NCBI GenBank assembly: GCA_030141605.1
Contig: JAQGDQ010001240.1
Coordinates: 1 to 52,961 of the forward strand
Length of the DNA stretch: 52,961 bases
From: Tubiluchus corallicola
Lineage: Eukaryota > Priapulida > Priapulimorpha > Priapulimorphida > Tubiluchidae
Direction: 5' to 3'
How positions within the stretch are numbered: the first letter of the stretch is position 1; every line of letters begins with the position of its first letter. Under the pieces are notes generated by a model that made no database searches, was not told the DNA's origin, and saw nothing but the letters and a program-made list of their open reading frames with translations. This document shows, one piece after another, positions 22,234-32,645 of this stretch. Made by a program: the position numbers and the translations under genes.

Positions 22234-22550
22234 CTGGAAAAAAAATTCAAAAGGAATATTATTCAGGTTGTCCTATACAGATCATTTCTATGACTCTAAA
22301 TTAGTAAGGTTAGAATAAATTTAAGATAAACTTACGTATTTCCTGAAAGTTCCATACTCTTTTTTTTTTCACAAAAATTCAAATTATGAGATGGTGAGAT
22401 TAACATGTATTCACAGCAAAAATTATTAAGATTAATGTGTATTCAAGGCAAAATTATCTTAACGTCTATTCAGAGTCCCTTACTATAAGAAAAATCTGGA
22501 TGAATGGATTTAGTAGGTAACGGACAGTTATTTTAAAGGTGTATCCCTGG

Positions 22551-22566
22551 CGCATGTGCGCATGCG
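22551..22566. promoter_or_regulatory. CGCATGTGCGCATGCG palindromic site, left arm
   Basis: NRF-1-like palindrome in the interval between env (leftward) and the two-exon gene (rightward), so it may mark a shared divergent promoter. The LTR carries a related CGCATGCGCTG site. Confidence 0.4.
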
Positions 22567-23056
22567 TAAATAAGTGTGGCTCAATTAACAATCTCGACTT
22601 ATTTGGTGAGTCTTGAAATCCGATCAGCGTTGATCAAAGGGGGGCGAGTGAAGCACGTGTCCACTTGCAATAATTTTGGCCTGGACAGCTAATAGTAAAA
22701 ACAATTCATCTTTCTTCTTAAAGCCAGTTAATGTCCGTGGGAAAAGATTTTGCAGTCCCCTTTCTCAGGATAAGTTGTAGATCAGAATGGTCGTTAAGCT
22801 TCGGTTTTGCGTCTAGGGTTTTCACTATTAGTACTTTTATCGCTTAGTAATGAGCATTGGGGCCCAAACGGAGTCAAATTCTATACGCAGTATACGAAAG
22901 TTCCCAGGCCTCTCACATAAAAGAGACTTGCAGTTGTTGGTCAGTCCCTCTTCGTAATTTCTGTTCGTGTGGTCAAGGCGTCTTAATCAGTTGTGCAAAG
23001 TATTCAGTTTTTTTTCTAGTTTCACCAGTTTTACTAGTTTCAAAATAATAATAAAA

Positions 23057-23611
23057 ATGGAATGTGAAGTACCGAGAGATGCCTACTTATTGGCAGTAGA
23101 GCTCGAAATTACGAGCGGGAACTTTTACGATGTTTTGGATGAACGGGCACAGTTGCATGACCAACTTAGTCGTGCTCTAAAAATGACGTACTTGCCTGGC
23201 ACATGCGAGCTTTTCTGCGGCAAGTCCATCATTGATGGAGTAAGTAATGGTTTTTTTTTTGTTTTGTTTTTTTTTTTTGAGGTAAGGACTATTATGTTAA
23301 AATCACTAGATTGCTAATTCTGCAGTTAAAAGAAAATTTGTCTCGAGGACTTTTAATAAAGATTTATATTCCTTTTACAGGAAGAACTAGTGGTGCTAAA
23401 ACTGAGCAGTATTCATGGGATGCCAGTTATGGCAAATTTACTGACCAAATACGCGCCCGGCCGGGTCCGCTTTATCAACCGAGAGAATTTTTGTATCTGC
23501 ACCGCGGCACATAACATAATAACAATATGGGACCTGGCACGGGTGATGAGAGTATATAAACGCAACTGGGAGGAGGGAACGGAAGAAAGGTGGTTAGCGG
23601 TGAAGTGCTAA
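23057..23611 (+). CDS. two-exon element gene of unknown function (left arm)
   Basis: Exon 1 (23057-23239) runs from ATG to a GTAAGT donor in phase 0, 61 codons. Exon 2 (23381-23611) follows a CCTTTTACAG acceptor, 76 codons and TAA. The 137-residue product is acidic at its N-terminus (MECEVPRDAYLLAVELEITS), has CELFCGK near residue 52, then VLKLSSIHGMPVMANLLTKY, FCICTAAHNIITIWDLARVM, and a WEEGTEERW tail. No signal peptide or membrane helix; probably cytosolic or nuclear. It is transcribed away from env across a possible shared promoter. The intron is 141 nt with long T runs. A second, diverged copy of exon 2 at 19850-20080 keeps the frame, which suggests constraint. No family is recognised. 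Confidence 0.7.
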
Positions 23612-23699
23612 GAAAAGTGGAAAATTAAAAAAAAATTTAAAAAAAATCCTAAAATTTGAAAAGAAAAAAAAATATTTATCCTTTATGTGGACATATCAT

Positions 23700-25470
23700 A
23701 TATATATAGAAGTGTGACTATGCATTATGGATCAAGGCGGATCGCAAGGAAGGTATGTTTGTATTTAGCATCATAAGTCATTATACAATAATCGAATATT
23801 CGCTGATTAGAGTCTACAAGGAAAATACCTTTTTTTTTCTACTGCATGAAGAATTACTAATTTGGTGATAATACTCTGCGTTGATGAGTCCGCGCGTTCG
23901 GTTTTAACAGACACTTGTCTAGACTATATATAATCTTTTATCATTGTCTAGTGATGCGCGTAATTTGCCGTAATTAACTAGGGGTGAGTTGAATTATAGC
24001 TAAACGTGAGATGGATTATATTTTCTGACAGTTAGTTGGTTTTAACTTTCTCGTAAATGGTCGTTAGAATTTAAAATGTATAAGTTATAAATGGTCATTT
24101 TTATCCGTTTTGAAATGATTGTAGTAATTAAAACTCTAGACTAAAACGTTTGATCAATACATTTATTCAAGTCGGTTATCTGAATTAGAAATTCCGAGTT
24201 TAATCTAGCTATAATCTTAGTTTAATATGTTGGTTATTCGTTCTAGTACTTCAATGGGGCTTGTTGAATAGAAATTCTTTTTATAGAGTAATACAGCGTA
24301 AATGTTCGTTGCTGTGTTAAGTATTTATTTAATTACACTTAGTGATATACCGTAAGATATCCTCCTAATGTCGATAAAACAATATCTAAATACTCTTTTT
24401 GAAATATTCTTTAAAATCGTTACAGCAATACACAATTATTCTGTCAATCATTAGAACGTTGTGCAAATATTCTTGAATCATTTAAGCAATATCCCTCTCT
24501 GGAACTTGTGTAGTTGTTAAGTAAATTTATACGCTACATTATCTGAAGGGAAGCGCATTAAATAAAAGTCTCTGAGTGTCTTTAGGCGTGGTAAGCCCCA
24601 GTGTAAGTTTATGTGACGTTTAGAAGCATAACATTGGGCGTCATTCACGGGGGGCCATTTTATGGGCTAAGACTTTTAGCGCTCATATGGTTCGTTGCCG
24701 TGTATGTACCCAGCATGTATCAGTAGGAATGAAACACGATCTTTATATGGCTTCTAGGAGAGAAGTATTCTTAAAGCTTGGGAATCCTGGGTCGTAAATT
24801 ACGAAAGTGAAAGTCATGAATGAAACACGACGCCTGCGTGGCTCAGCGCGGTTTCTTAGTGAAACTTCTTAAGAGTCCGCGTGTCATAAATTAAGAAAAT
24901 GAAAGTCTGATCGCCTTCTATGTAAAGTCATGAGTGAGGGGGGGGGACGGCTTCATGTTAATGTTCGTAATGTACTTACCGATATATATTCTTGTGGTGT
25001 TAAGTCGTGTCCGGGCTTGAACTGGTACTAAATGTTTTGAACTCATACTAAATGTTTTAATAAAATAGTTGCATGAACAGCCTCGATATGCATAAGCATG
25101 CCGTATGTGACATTTAAACGTCACACACGGGAAATGCTCTCCCGGGAATCGAAAAATGTTCATACTCTAAACACTTTCGTTATACATAAAACTTGTACTT
25201 ACCTTATACATAAAGAAACATGATTGATGACGTTCTCGTCCTTAAAATGGTACTATTCTATTTTATAGCACTAAGGTATTACCTTATAATATAAAAATGC
25301 TTTGATTGTAACAGTAATATTAAACGTTAAAGTATGACCTTATAATACATGGTAACTTTAACTGTAACATTAATATTATTTTAGTTATTGTTTGCAAAAT
25401 TTTCGGCGTAATGTTTTAAAGATGCCTGGTTTTTGCAACTTAATTAAATTAATTCTGGCACGCTTACCAG
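23700..25470. other. non-coding inner part of the left arm
   Basis: AT-rich, with no convincing exon and no reverse-transcriptase, integrase or protease motif. Two short imperfect repeats around ATGAAACACGA lie near 24730-24830. It runs into the gap. Confidence 0.5.
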
Positions 25471-25669
25471 NNNNNNNNNNNNNNNNNNNNNNNNNNNNNN
25501 NNNNNNNNNNNNNNNNNNNNNNNNNNNNNNNNNNNNNNNNNNNNNNNNNNNNNNNNNNNNNNNNNNNNNNNNNNNNNNNNNNNNNNNNNNNNNNNNNNNN
25601 NNNNNNNNNNNNNNNNNNNNNNNNNNNNNNNNNNNNNNNNNNNNNNNNNNNNNNNNNNNNNNNNNNNNN
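25471..25669. other. 199-bp gap (N)
   Basis: Run of N exactly at the centre of the inverted repeat. The flanks are perfect reverse complements right up to the gap (CGCTTACCAG and CTGGTAAGCG). Confidence 1.
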
Positions 25670-27528
25670 CTGGTAAGCGTGCCAGAATTAATTTAATTAA
25701 GTTGCAAAAACCAGGCATCTTTAAAACATTACGCCGAAAATTTTGCAAACAATAACTAAAATAATATTAATGTTACAGTTAAAGTTACCATGTATTATAA
25801 GGTCATACTTTAACGTTTAATATTACTGTTACAATCAAAGCATTTTTATATTATAAGGTAATACCTTAGTGCTATAAAATAGAATAGTACCATTTTAAGG
25901 ACGAGAACGTCATCAATCATGTTTCTTTATGTATAAGGTAAGTACAAGTTTTATGTATAACGAAAGTGTTTAGAGTATGAACATTTTTCGATTCCCGGGA
26001 GAGCATTTCCCGTGTGTGACGTTTAAATGTCACATACGGCATGCTTATGCATATCGAGGCTGTTCATGCAACTATTTTATTAAAACATTTAGTATGAGTT
26101 CAAAACATTTAGTACCAGTTCAAGCCCGGACACGACTTAACACCACAAGAATATATATCGGTAAGTACATTACGAACATTAACATGAAGCCGTCCCCCCC
26201 CCTCACTCATGACTTTACATAGAAGGCGATCAGACTTTCATTTTCTTAATTTATGACACGCGGACTCTTAAGAAGTTTCACTAAGAAACCGCGCTGAGCC
26301 ACGCAGGCGTCGTGTTTCATTCATGACTTTCACTTTCGTAATTTACGACCCAGGATTCCCAAGCTTTAAGAATACTTCTCTCCTAGAAGCCATATAAAGA
26401 TCGTGTTTCATTCCTACTGATACATGCTGGGTACATACACGGCAACGAACCATATGAGCGCTAAAAGTCTTAGCCCATAAAATGGCCCCCCGTGAATGAC
26501 GCCCAATGTTATGCTTCTAAACGTCACATAAACTTACACTGGGGCTTACCACGCCTAAAGACACTCAGAGACTTTTATTTAATGCGCTTCCCTTCAGATA
26601 ATGTAGCGTATAAATTTACTTAACAACTACACAAGTTCCAGAGAGGGATATTGCTTAAATGATTCAAGAATATTTGCACAACGTTCTAATGATTGACAGA
26701 ATAATTGTGTATTGCTGTAACGATTTTAAAGAATATTTCAAAAAGAGTATTTAGATATTGTTTTATCGACATTAGGAGGATATCTTACGGTATATCACTA
26801 AGTGTAATTAAATAAATACTTAACACAGCAACGAACATTTACGCTGTATTACTCTATAAAAAGAATTTCTATTCAACAAGCCCCATTGAAGTACTAGAAC
26901 GAATAACCAACATATTAAACTAAGATTATAGCTAGATTAAACTCGGAATTTCTAATTCAGATAACCGACTTGAATAAATGTATTGATCAAACGTTTTAGT
27001 CTAGAGTTTTAATTACTACAATCATTTCAAAACGGATAAAAATGACCATTTATAACTTATACATTTTAAATTCTAACGACCATTTACGAGAAAGTTAAAA
27101 CCAACTAACTGTCAGAAAATATAATCCATCTCACGTTTAGCTATAATTCAACTCACCCCTAGTTAATTACGGCAAATTACGCGCATCACTAGACAATGAT
27201 AAAAGATTATATATAGTCTAGACAAGTGTCTGTTAAAACCGAACGCGCGGACTCATCAACGCAGAGTATTATCACCAAATTAGTAATTCTTCATGCAGTA
27301 GAAAAAAAAAGGTATTTTCCTTGTAGACTCTAATCAGCGAATATTCGATTATTGTATAATGACTTATGATGCTAAATACAAACATACCTTCCTTGCGATC
27401 CGCCTTGATCCATAATGCATAGTCACACTTCTATATATATATGATATGTCCACATAAAGGATAAATATTTTTTTTTCTTTTCAAATTTTAGGATTTTTTT
27501 TAAATTTTTTTTTAATTTTCCACTTTTC

Positions 27529-28083
27529 TTAGCACTTCACCGCTAACCACCTTTCTTCCGTTCCCTCCTCCCAGTTGCGTTTATATACTCTCATCACCCG
27601 TGCCAGGTCCCATATTGTTATTATGTTATGTGCCGCGGTGCAGATACAAAAATTCTCTCGGTTGATAAAGCGGACCCGGCCGGGCGCGTATTTGGTCAGT
27701 AAATTTGCCATAACTGGCATCCCATGAATACTGCTCAGTTTTAGCACCACTAGTTCTTCCTGTAAAAGGAATATAAATCTTTATTAAAAGTCCTCGAGAC
27801 AAATTTTCTTTTAACTGCAGAATTAGCAATCTAGTGATTTTAACATAATAGTCCTTACCTCAAAAAAAAAAAACAAAACAAAAAAAAAACCATTACTTAC
27901 TCCATCAATGATGGACTTGCCGCAGAAAAGCTCGCATGTGCCAGGCAAGTACGTCATTTTTAGAGCACGACTAAGTTGGTCATGCAACTGTGCCCGTTCA
28001 TCCAAAACATCGTAAAAGTTCCCGCTCGTAATTTCGAGCTCTACTGCCAATAAGTAGGCATCTCTCGGTACTTCACATTCCAT
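27529..28083 (-). CDS. two-exon element gene of unknown function (right arm)
   Basis: Mirror image of 23057-23611: exon 1 28083-27901, exon 2 27759-27529, same splice signals and same 137-residue product. Here it runs leftward while env runs rightward, confirming the divergent arrangement. Confidence 0.7.
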
Positions 28084-28573
28084 TTTTATTATTATTTTGA
28101 AACTAGTAAAACTGGTGAAACTAGAAAAAAAACTGAATACTTTGCACAACTGATTAAGACGCCTTGACCACACGAACAGAAATTACGAAGAGGGACTGAC
28201 CAACAACTGCAAGTCTCTTTTATGTGAGAGGCCTGGGAACTTTCGTATACTGCGTATAGAATTTGACTCCGTTTGGGCCCCAATGCTCATTACTAAGCGA
28301 TAAAAGTACTAATAGTGAAAACCCTAGACGCAAAACCGAAGCTTAACGACCATTCTGATCTACAACTTATCCTGAGAAAGGGGACTGCAAAATCTTTTCC
28401 CACGGACATTAACTGGCTTTAAGAAGAAAGATGAATTGTTTTTACTATTAGCTGTCCAGGCCAAAATTATTGCAAGTGGACACGTGCTTCACTCGCCCCC
28501 CTTTGATCAACGCTGATCGGATTTCAAGACTCACCAAATAAGTCGAGATTGTTAATTGAGCCACACTTATTTA

Positions 28574-28589
28574 CGCATGCGCACATGCG
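28574..28589. promoter_or_regulatory. CGCATGCGCACATGCG palindromic site, right arm
   Basis: Mirror of 22551-22566, between the divergent two-exon gene and env. Confidence 0.4.
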
Positions 28590-28906
28590 CCAGGGATACA
28601 CCTTTAAAATAACTGTCCGTTACCTACTAAATCCATTCATCCAGATTTTTCTTATAGTAAGGGACTCTGAATAGACGTTAAGATAATTTTGCCTTGAATA
28701 CACATTAATCTTAATAATTTTTGCTGTGAATACATGTTAATCTCACCATCTCATAATTTGAATTTTTGTGAAAAAAAAAAGAGTATGGAACTTTCAGGAA
28801 ATACGTAAGTTTATCTTAAATTTATTCTAACCTTACTAATTTAGAGTCATAGAAATGATCTGTATAGGACAACCTGAATAATATTCCTTTTGAATTTTTT
28901 TTCCAG

Positions 28907-30877
28907 GACCAGTACTACAAACCTTTTATACAAAATCCTAATATTGGCAATATTCTTAAATCTGTACATTCTAATTCCTTACAATCATTCCCAAATCCAG
29001 CTCCCTTTAAAACAGGCCCAGGGGTTATATTTAAACAGAAATTAAATACTCCAGTTTCTAATGCAAGATGGCTACTTATTGCGCCGATACAGTTGGACCA
29101 CATTCAAGAATTTCTCACTAGAACGCTTTCCGAAATTCAACAATTAAGATTAATTAAAAAACCTGTCACAGTGATTAAAGCCTTTAAAACTGCTATTAAA
29201 AATAGAATCAGAAATCAACAATTTCGTTTAAATTCCATTAAGAATTTAATAGCCTCGTCTGCCCATGAATCTCACGTCGTCAAACGAAGCATTTTTCCGA
29301 ATCTAGGAAAGGCATTCAAATTTTTAATCGGAACCGCGAGTGAAGAAGATCTTCGAAATCTTCAAGATCAGATTACGAGTATCTTTAATACGCAACAAAA
29401 CACGCAAGATATTTTAGAAAATAACCTAGCCCTTATCAATAGCTCGCTAATTCGCTCTGCTAGAAATACAGAGTTAATTTATGACTTAGTGAACGCATCA
29501 GTTCAAACTCGACATTACATTAACAAACTGTCAAAACAGTTTACTGATGACTTGACTAAAACTCAACATAAATTGTTTACATTCTTGCAAACAAATTTGC
29601 TGTTTGATCACTTTATCTATAGCTTAGAAATCATTGATCAAGAATTGAATTCGTTATCCCAAGGTTTACATCAACTAATTCTTAATAAATTACCCCCAAC
29701 TTTAATAACCCCTATACACCTTCAAAAGTCTCTTAAACAAATTGAGGACCAGCTACCACAGAGCCTAATATTTCCAGCCGATATAAATAATCAATTATTC
29801 TATTATTACGAAACAATGTCGGCATTACCTATTCAAATTCCCGGAGGGTTTGCTATCCTAACAACATTAGATTTATATCATGTCAATCACATCTATCAAA
29901 TTTTTGAAGCAATATCGATCCCAGTCCGTCGGACATCAACCAATATTAATAAACCTGTTTATCTATATAACCAAATTGATCATCAGTATATTGCTACGAA
30001 TATTGAGCAGTCACTATATTTTTTCCCAGCCAAAGATGAAGCCTTTGCTTGTATTCAAAGCCCAAAACGTATCTGTAAGTTAGCACCAACGCCAATTTTT
30101 CCTGCAGATAGAATAGAATCATGTACAGCGGCATTGTTTTTCAAGGACACTATTAAAATAGATTTATTTTGTGATCAACGAGCAAGAATTATTAATAAAC
30201 TTGGACCAGTTATTATACCTCTAACTGAGAATACTTATTATATTAGCCCGAGTTTTGAAATTCAAGCCATAAAATCTTGTTACGTACCCCGCCAGGCTCA
30301 TAAGATTGGCACCCCCCTCACCATCAAGAACCCGATGATCCTGCAGTTAGAATCAGGGTGTGGCCTATCTTCTAAATATGCAAATTTACCAATATATTTT
30401 AAGAATCATTCAGACCTTACTTTAACTCAAACGGACATCCAAACAATCTTAGATACGGCACTTAATTTAAGTACTTGGAACGTTGATTTATTAGGAAGTA
30501 ATTTTACGATAGGAACACTTCAAACACTGCAAGCTCTGCCGTCACGAATGACAGAGGATGAACCACTTGACTTTTCTCTTAAAGGTAGTCAAAATCTCTT
30601 ATTAAAACGACAGAAGTTTTTGGACCACACTGATGAATTATTCAAAACCAAACCGGTTGACTTTTCCAATCATAAGGGTGCATCATTGACAACATACTTA
30701 TTTATAGCACTTATTATAATCTTTATTATAATTTATGTGACTTGTCGTACGAAAATTAAGACAGCATGTTGCCCCCGTCTTATAAACACCAAACCAACTT
30801 CTACCAAGGCTAAACCACCCCGCGGTACCCATTCTAACAAACCCAATACTCCGCCTATGACACCCCTAACCCAATGA
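28907..30877 (+). CDS. env: F-like envelope fusion glycoprotein (copy C)
   Basis: Open exon of about 656 codons after a strong acceptor (AATTTTTTTTCCAG, ending at 28906); a donor at 28805 would make a 102-nt intron. Layout matches the baculovirus-F / errantivirus-Env class of class I fusion proteins: a dibasic cleavage site (HVVKR|SIF, cut after the codon at 29285-29287), a hydrophobic fusion-peptide-like stretch (SIFPNLGKAFKFLIGT), a long helical region rich in Gln, Leu and Ile, a Cys-bearing ectodomain, a transmembrane helix (TTYLFIALIIIFIIIYVT, about 44 residues from the end) and a basic Pro/Thr-rich tail. The frame has no ATG near its start, so signal-peptide sequence must come from an upstream exon not identified here. 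Its TGA overlaps the ATG of the next gene (ATGA). It would act at the cell or particle surface. Confidence 0.85.
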   Translation, partial: DQYYKPFIQNPNIGNILKSVHSNSLQSFPNPAPFKTGPGVIFKQKLNTPVSNARWLLIAPIQLDHIQEFLTRTLSEIQQLRLIKKPVTVIKAFKTAIKNRIRNQQFRLNSIKNLIASSAHESHVVKRSIFPNLGKAFKFLIGTASEEDLRNLQDQITSIFNTQQNTQDILENNLALINSSLIRSARNTELIYDLVNASVQTRHYINKLSKQFTDDLTKTQHKLFTFLQTNLLFDHFIYSLEIIDQELNSLSQGLHQLILNKLPPTLITPIHLQKSLKQIEDQLPQSLIFPADINNQLFYYYETMSALPIQIPGGFAILTTLDLYHVNHIYQIFEAISIPVRRTSTNINKPVYLYNQIDHQYIATNIEQSLYFFPAKDEAFACIQSPKRICKLAPTPIFPADRIESCTAALFFKDTIKIDLFCDQRARIINKLGPVIIPLTENTYYISPSFEIQAIKSCYVPRQAHKIGTPLTIKNPMILQLESGCGLSSKYANLPIYFKNHSDLTLTQTDIQTILDTALNLSTWNVDLLGSNFTIGTLQTLQALPSRMTEDEPLDFSLKGSQNLLLKRQKFLDHTDELFKTKPVDFSNHKGASLTTYLFIALIIIFIIIYVTCRTKIKTACCPRLINTKPTSTKAKPPRGTHSNKPNTPPMTPLTQ

Positions 30878-31520
30878 CCCGTAATAGACTTCCTCAATAC
30901 CAGCCTCCCAAGGAATTTATCAAAAAACCCGAACCACGGGAACCAATTGTTCGTTATAACCCAAATAACGATTCTGTTGATTTCGTATATCCGTCTTTAC
31001 ATTCCATTCAAGAACAGTAAAACTTCGTTTATTTCTTTTATTCTATAGTTTTACCCACGAGGCCGAAGATCACCTTTCGAAAATAGATGACAGCATAGAT
31101 AAATTTCTACAAGAACTTAACGAAACCTACGAAGTCAATTATAACTTGATTCGTAACCTTTCAACACCTGAGACACCCCAAACGCCCCAATCCAACTCCA
31201 CCTATGAGAATACTGAACAAATTATGCCTTTAACCTTTTCCCTCGCACCAGACACTCCGTTATCTCCCCAGGAAATATATCACTTTTTAAAATCACCACT
31301 TCCACCAATCCCAGACTCGTTAACAGCTGCTTCCAAAGACACACAGACTGACTTGACTTGTCAACCCAGCGAAAAAATTGTTTTTACTACAACTAAACTG
31401 TCACCCACTGTTTGTACTAAACAGACACAGACAGAATTTTCGTTTCCACCAGATCTTCTTGTTATTGTGAAACGCCCTTTATCGGAAAACGAGTTCTTTC
31501 ATAAATTCGCTCCCATATAA
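30874..31520 (+). CDS. Pro/Thr-rich post-env element protein, possibly spliced (copy C)
   Basis: An ATG at 30874 overlaps the env stop and opens a 48-codon frame ending in TAA at 31020. A second frame from 31049 to 31520 has no early ATG but follows TTTATTTCTTTTATTCTATAG. A donor at 31017 and acceptor at 31048 would join them in frame, but that intron is only 32 nt, very short for a spliceosomal intron. The second part has an acidic helix (DHLSKIDDSIDKFLQEL), a TPETPQTPQ stretch and two similar KDTQTDL / KQTQTEF motifs. In copy B only the last part survives. No family is recognised; a structural or regulatory accessory role is guesswork. Confidence 0.5.
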
Positions 31521-31580
31521 TTTATATAAAGTTTGATTCAACGCTAATTTGTGATGTATAGATATGTTTCATTTTGCAGC

Positions 31581-31739
31581 ATGAATACGCTACGATCTAA
31601 CCCCCCTACCGACGAAGTTATATCACGTCGCGCGTATATTACAGTCGTACTTTTGACACTACTTGTATTCTGCATAATAATAACGGGAATACTGTTTGCA
31701 GTCTGGGAAAGAAAATGTGAACTGCTGGGAAAACAATAA
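31581..31739 (+). CDS. 52-residue single-pass membrane protein (copy C)
   Basis: Same gene as 19288-19446, with the helix YITVVLLTLLVFCIIITGIL unchanged and substitutions only in the flanking parts. It is preceded by CATTTTGCAG, so it may be the first ATG of a spliced message. Confidence 0.6.
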   Translation: MNTLRSNPPTDEVISRRAYITVVLLTLLVFCIIITGILFAVWERKCELLGKQ

Positions 31740-31776
31740 AAGGGATGAAGAATTGAAATGTTGCCTTGAATAATAT

Positions 31777-31983
31777 ATGAGTAATTGTATAATGAGTATG
31801 ATTGGATACCTTAACCTATTTTCCATATATCATTCTTTCCTTTTTTACCTTAACCTTAAAACCCTGCCTAGCACGTGCAAGAAGCCAGCCGGCTTCATCT
31901 CAACAAGACAGCTATCGACCGCCGGAAGTCAGCACGGAAATCCATCGTACACACCGAGCGACGCAGCCAAGCCAAGCCAGTGA
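31777..31983 (+). CDS. 68-residue element protein with hydrophobic N-terminus (copy C)
   Basis: Counterpart of 19014-19220; two residue changes (Asn/Lys and Leu/Pro) against three silent changes. The overlapping frame at 31802-32101 lacks an ATG and changes more at the protein level. Confidence 0.5.
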   Translation: MSNCIMSMIGYLNLFSIYHSFLFYLNLKTLPSTCKKPAGFISTRQLSTAGSQHGNPSYTPSDAAKPSQ

Positions 31984-32108
31984 TCATAGTAGTACACAAA
32001 CTTTGCAGCTGTCTTTGCTAATGTTTGCTAATCGCTCTAGAACTAGTCTACGTAAACTACAGAACAACTATTTTGTGAAATTGTGTAAACCAGAGCCCTA
32101 GTTGATAT

Positions 32109-32550
32109 ATGGTGAACAGCATCAAAGAAAACTTTGTTCCGGTGAACAGCATTAAAAATAACTTCGTTCTACGTTTCATTTACCAGTGCAATGAAACTAA
32201 ATATGAAACTAAATATTCGAGTATTAGCAACTTACACATATCAAAAACCACCTTTCAGGAAAACCTACTACCTCGTAAATTATAAAGGAGCTCAGTTTAT
32301 TATCTTAGAATTACTACATACGAAATATTTTAGAAGATATCCGTTGAGTGTAATTAACTTTAAACCGTACTTTGATCGATATTTAACAATGAGGATGATT
32401 AAACATCGTGTTTCGCAAAATGTGAATCAAGCAACTGTACCTACTATAAATTGTCAGGACTTTATAAATTGTCAGGACTTTATGCGCTGTCAGAACTATT
32501 TTAAACACTTAATGGGAGAACCACATATTTGTGTCGACGATATAATTTAA
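32109..32550 (+). pseudogene. element protein, 5' frameshift (copy C)
   Basis: Counterpart of the 152-codon gene at 18430-18888. A 17-bp deletion near 32210 puts the first 34 or so codons out of frame with the rest. The remaining body is open from an internal ATG at 32191, so a shorter 119-residue product is possible. Confidence 0.6.
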
Positions 32551-32645
32551 AAGAAACCTTTAGACTAACATATGTTGATGGTGCAAGAACATTCGGCCTT
32601 CGCTACATTATAAAGACGTTTAAAACGTTGTGTAATTGTTTAGCC

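Larger units (their letters stand above)
20276..25470. repeat. left arm of a near-perfect 5.2-kb inverted repeat
   Basis: Reverse complement of 25670-30864 with no length difference (paired coordinates sum to 51140 throughout) and no mismatch noticed by eye. It contains env, the divergent two-exon gene and about 1.8 kb of non-coding inner sequence. Confidence 0.9.
25670..30864. repeat. right arm of the near-perfect inverted repeat
   Basis: Reverse complement of 20276-25470. Its inner non-coding part runs from 25670 to about 27440. Confidence 0.9.

Noticed and set aside
23875-23910. TTGATGAGTCCGCGCGTTCGG resembles a hammerhead ribozyme core
   Set aside because: The C before TGATGA and the GAAA box are missing, and no closing stem is seen.
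24918-25163. 81-codon open frame in the inner arms
   Set aside because: The identical mirrored copy at 25977-26222 gives no independent support, and no motif or splice context is seen.
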